7,301 nucleotides of DNA from HGW-17 sp938004375. Lineage in GTDB: Bacteria > Myxococcota_A > Polyangia > HGW-17. Shown here one piece after another: positions 5,714 through 7,301 of the stretch. The position numbers and the translations under genes were made by a program. The notes beneath the pieces are model-generated. The model made no database searches and was not told the origin of the DNA. It saw nothing but the letters and a program-made list of their open reading frames with translations. The first letter of the stretch is position 1; each line of letters begins with the position of its first letter. The stretch is from positions 1 through 7,301 of the forward strand of contig DAIRVS010000182.1 of NCBI GenBank assembly GCA_036802685.1, read 5' to 3'.

Positions 5714-7301
5714 TCACCGGGGGGGCAGGAGCACCTCGCGCTGGTTGGTGCCGTTGGGCGCCGAGACGATCCCCTCGTGCTCCATGCGCTCGATCATGCG
5801 GGCGGCGCGGTTGTAGCCGATCTTCAGCCGGCGCTGGACGTAGGAGATCGAGGCGATGCGGTCCCGCACCACGATGTCCACGGCCTCCTCCCACTTGGCG
5901 TCGTAGGGCTCGTCCTCGAAGCCGCCGCCGCCCTCCTCGCCGGACACGACGATGCTCATGTCGTACGAGGGTTTTCCCTGGGCGCGCAGATGCTCGACCA
6001 CCGCCTGGACCTCGGCCGTGGAGATGAAGGCACCGTGGACGCGGTTGGGCGCGAGCCCACGGTTGGACCAGAGCATGTCGCCGTTGCCCAAAAGGGCCTC
6101 GGCCCCCATCTGGTCCAGGATGACCTTGGAATCGATGCGCGAGGCCACCATGAACGCAATGCGGGTGGGGAAGTTGCTCTTGATCAGGCCCGTGATGACG
6201 TCGGTGGACGGGCGCTGGGTGGCGGTGATCAGGTGGATGCCCACGGCGCGCGCCTTCTGGGCGATGCGGGCCACGGCGGTTTCCACCTCCTTGGCGGCCA
6301 CCATCATGAGGTCGGCGAACTCGTCGATGACGATGACGATGAACGGCAGGTGCTCGGGCGCGTCCTCGATGCCCCGCTTCCGGATCTCCTCGACCTTCTG
6401 GTTGTAGTCGCCCAGGTCGCGCACCGCCAGGTCCGAGAGCATCTGGTAGCGGCGCTCCATCTCGCGCACCGCCCACTGGAGGGCCAGGTTGGCCTGCTGG
6501 GGGTCGGTCACCACCGGCAGCAGCAGGTGGGGGATGTCGTTGTAGATCGAGAACTCGACCATTTTCGGGTCGATGAGGATCATGCGCACGTCCCGCGGGG
6601 AGGCGCGGAACAGGATGCTCAGGATCATGGCGTTGACGCCCACGCTCTTGCCCGAGCCGGTGGTGCCGGCGATCAGCAGGTGGGGCGCCTTGGCGAGGTC
6701 CGAGACCACCGCCCGGCCCTTGATGTCCTTGCCCATGGCCATGGTGAGCTTGCTCTTGCTCTGGGAGAACGCCGGATCCGCGACGATCTCCTTCAGGAAG
6801 ACCATCTGGGGCGCCTCGTTGGGCACCTCGATGCCCACCGCGCTCTTGCCCGGGATGGGCGCCACGATGCGCACCCGGGTGGCCGCCAGGGACAGCGCCA
6901 GATCCTTGGCGAGGCTCTCGATGCGCGACACCCGGATGCCCGCCTCGGGCACGAATTCGTACATGGTGATGACCGGACCCACGTGTATTTCTTGTACACT
7001 GCCTTTTATCTTGTAGTCGAGGAAGGCCTGCTCCAGGCGGGCGGCCAACTGGAGCATGTGCTCGCGGTCACGCATGACGGACTTCTGCGGCTCGTAGTGC
7101 AGAAGCTCGGGGTCCGGCAGGCGGAACTGCCCCCACTCGTCGGTGAACGAGGACACCGGGTGCAGGGTGGGCGCCGACGTCGCCTCCAGCTCGATGATGC
7201 GGGGACCGCCGGCCGCAAGGGGGACCGCGGCGCCGGGGATCAACACGTCACCGTCGGCCTCTGGGTCCGGGACGGCCGCCGGAGGGGACGCCGGGACGGC
7301 C
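5714..7301 (-). CDS. ftsK: DNA translocase FtsK/SpoIIIE, C-terminal part (5' end outside window)
   Basis: This is the motor part of the septal DNA pump that moves chromosome ends through the closing division septum and activates dimer resolution. The frame stays open to the window edge, so the membrane-spanning N-terminus is missing. About 528 codons are visible; the GTG at 7246 is only an internal codon. The first ~18 visible residues are Pro/Ala-rich, as in the linker of this family. Counting from that GTG, the alpha/beta motor follows: Walker A AGTTGSGKSV at residues 193-202 (around 6641-6670), a MILIDPK strand at 222-228, Walker B IVIVIDEF at 303-310, and the conserved TATQRPSTDVITGLIKSNFP at 341-360. 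A winged-helix gamma domain at about 446-505 (SYVQRRLKIGYNRAARMIERM) should read oriented chromosomal motifs. The stop is TGA at 5716-5714. No frameshift or missing catalytic residue is seen. Family assignment is secure; whether it is the only FtsK paralogue of the genome cannot be told. Confidence 0.97.
   Translation of the reverse strand, partial: AVPASPPAAVPDPEADGDVLIPGAAVPLAAGGPRIIELEATSAPTLHPVSSFTDEWGQFRLPDPELLHYEPQKSVMRDREHMLQLAARLEQAFLDYKIKGSVQEIHVGPVITMYEFVPEAGIRVSRIESLAKDLALSLAATRVRIVAPIPGKSAVGIEVPNEAPQMVFLKEIVADPAFSQSKSKLTMAMGKDIKGRAVVSDLAKAPHLLIAGTTGSGKSVGVNAMILSILFRASPRDVRMILIDPKMVEFSIYNDIPHLLLPVVTDPQQANLALQWAVREMERRYQMLSDLAVRDLGDYNQKVEEIRKRGIEDAPEHLPFIVIVIDEFADLMMVAAKEVETAVARIAQKARAVGIHLITATQRPSTDVITGLIKSNFPTRIAFMVASRIDSKVILDQMGAEALLGNGDMLWSNRGLAPNRVHGAFISTAEVQAVVEHLRAQGKPSYDMSIVVSGEEGGGGFEDEPYDAKWEEAVDIVVRDRIASISYVQRRLKIGYNRAARMIERMEHEGIVSAPNGTNQREVLLPPR

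Overview
The window is GC-rich and reads almost entirely on the minus strand. It suggests a high-GC Gram-negative bacterium: there are two Sec signal peptides, a two-membrane-segment sensor with an extracytoplasmic domain, and strongly GC-biased third codon positions that produce long antisense shadow frames. Nothing in the sequence fixes the taxon. A deltaproteobacterial, myxococcal or acidobacterial-type genome would fit, but that is a guess.

Layout in the direction of transcription (right to left): (1) 7301-5714, the C-terminal part of an FtsK/SpoIIIE DNA translocase whose N-terminus lies outside the window; (2) a 97-bp AT-richer spacer with a candidate sigma70-type promoter and a good ribosome binding site; (3) 5616-3910, a membrane-anchored SpoIIE/RsbU-type serine phosphatase with an extracytoplasmic sensor region and a HAMP domain; (4) 3890-1443, an 815-residue exported protein made almost wholly of TPR repeats; (5) 1427-558, an exported PhnD-like solute-binding protein with no transporter genes beside it; (6) a short GC hairpin with a pyrimidine-rich tail at about 544-500, which probably ends the transcript. 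Gaps inside the phosphatase-TPR-binding protein group are 19 and 15 bp, so these three are very likely one operon. ftsK is upstream and may be transcribed separately.

The first ~550 bases hold no convincing gene but a lot of structure. A long interrupted inverted repeat pairs 1-18 with 321-338 and 49-85 with 255-291, both perfectly. Next to it lie a 9-bp hairpin at 350-370, an 11-bp hairpin with one mismatch at 457-486, and a (GAGAA)4 tandem repeat at 501-520. This looks like two inverted copies of a repeated or mobile sequence.

The phosphatase, TPR protein and binding protein share a cell compartment: the sensor domain of the first and the whole of the other two should be outside the cytoplasmic membrane. 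A plausible but unproven reading is an envelope signalling cassette in which a bound ligand or protein partner controls a partner-switching (STAS/anti-sigma type) pathway. No STAS, anti-sigma or kinase partner is visible in the window.
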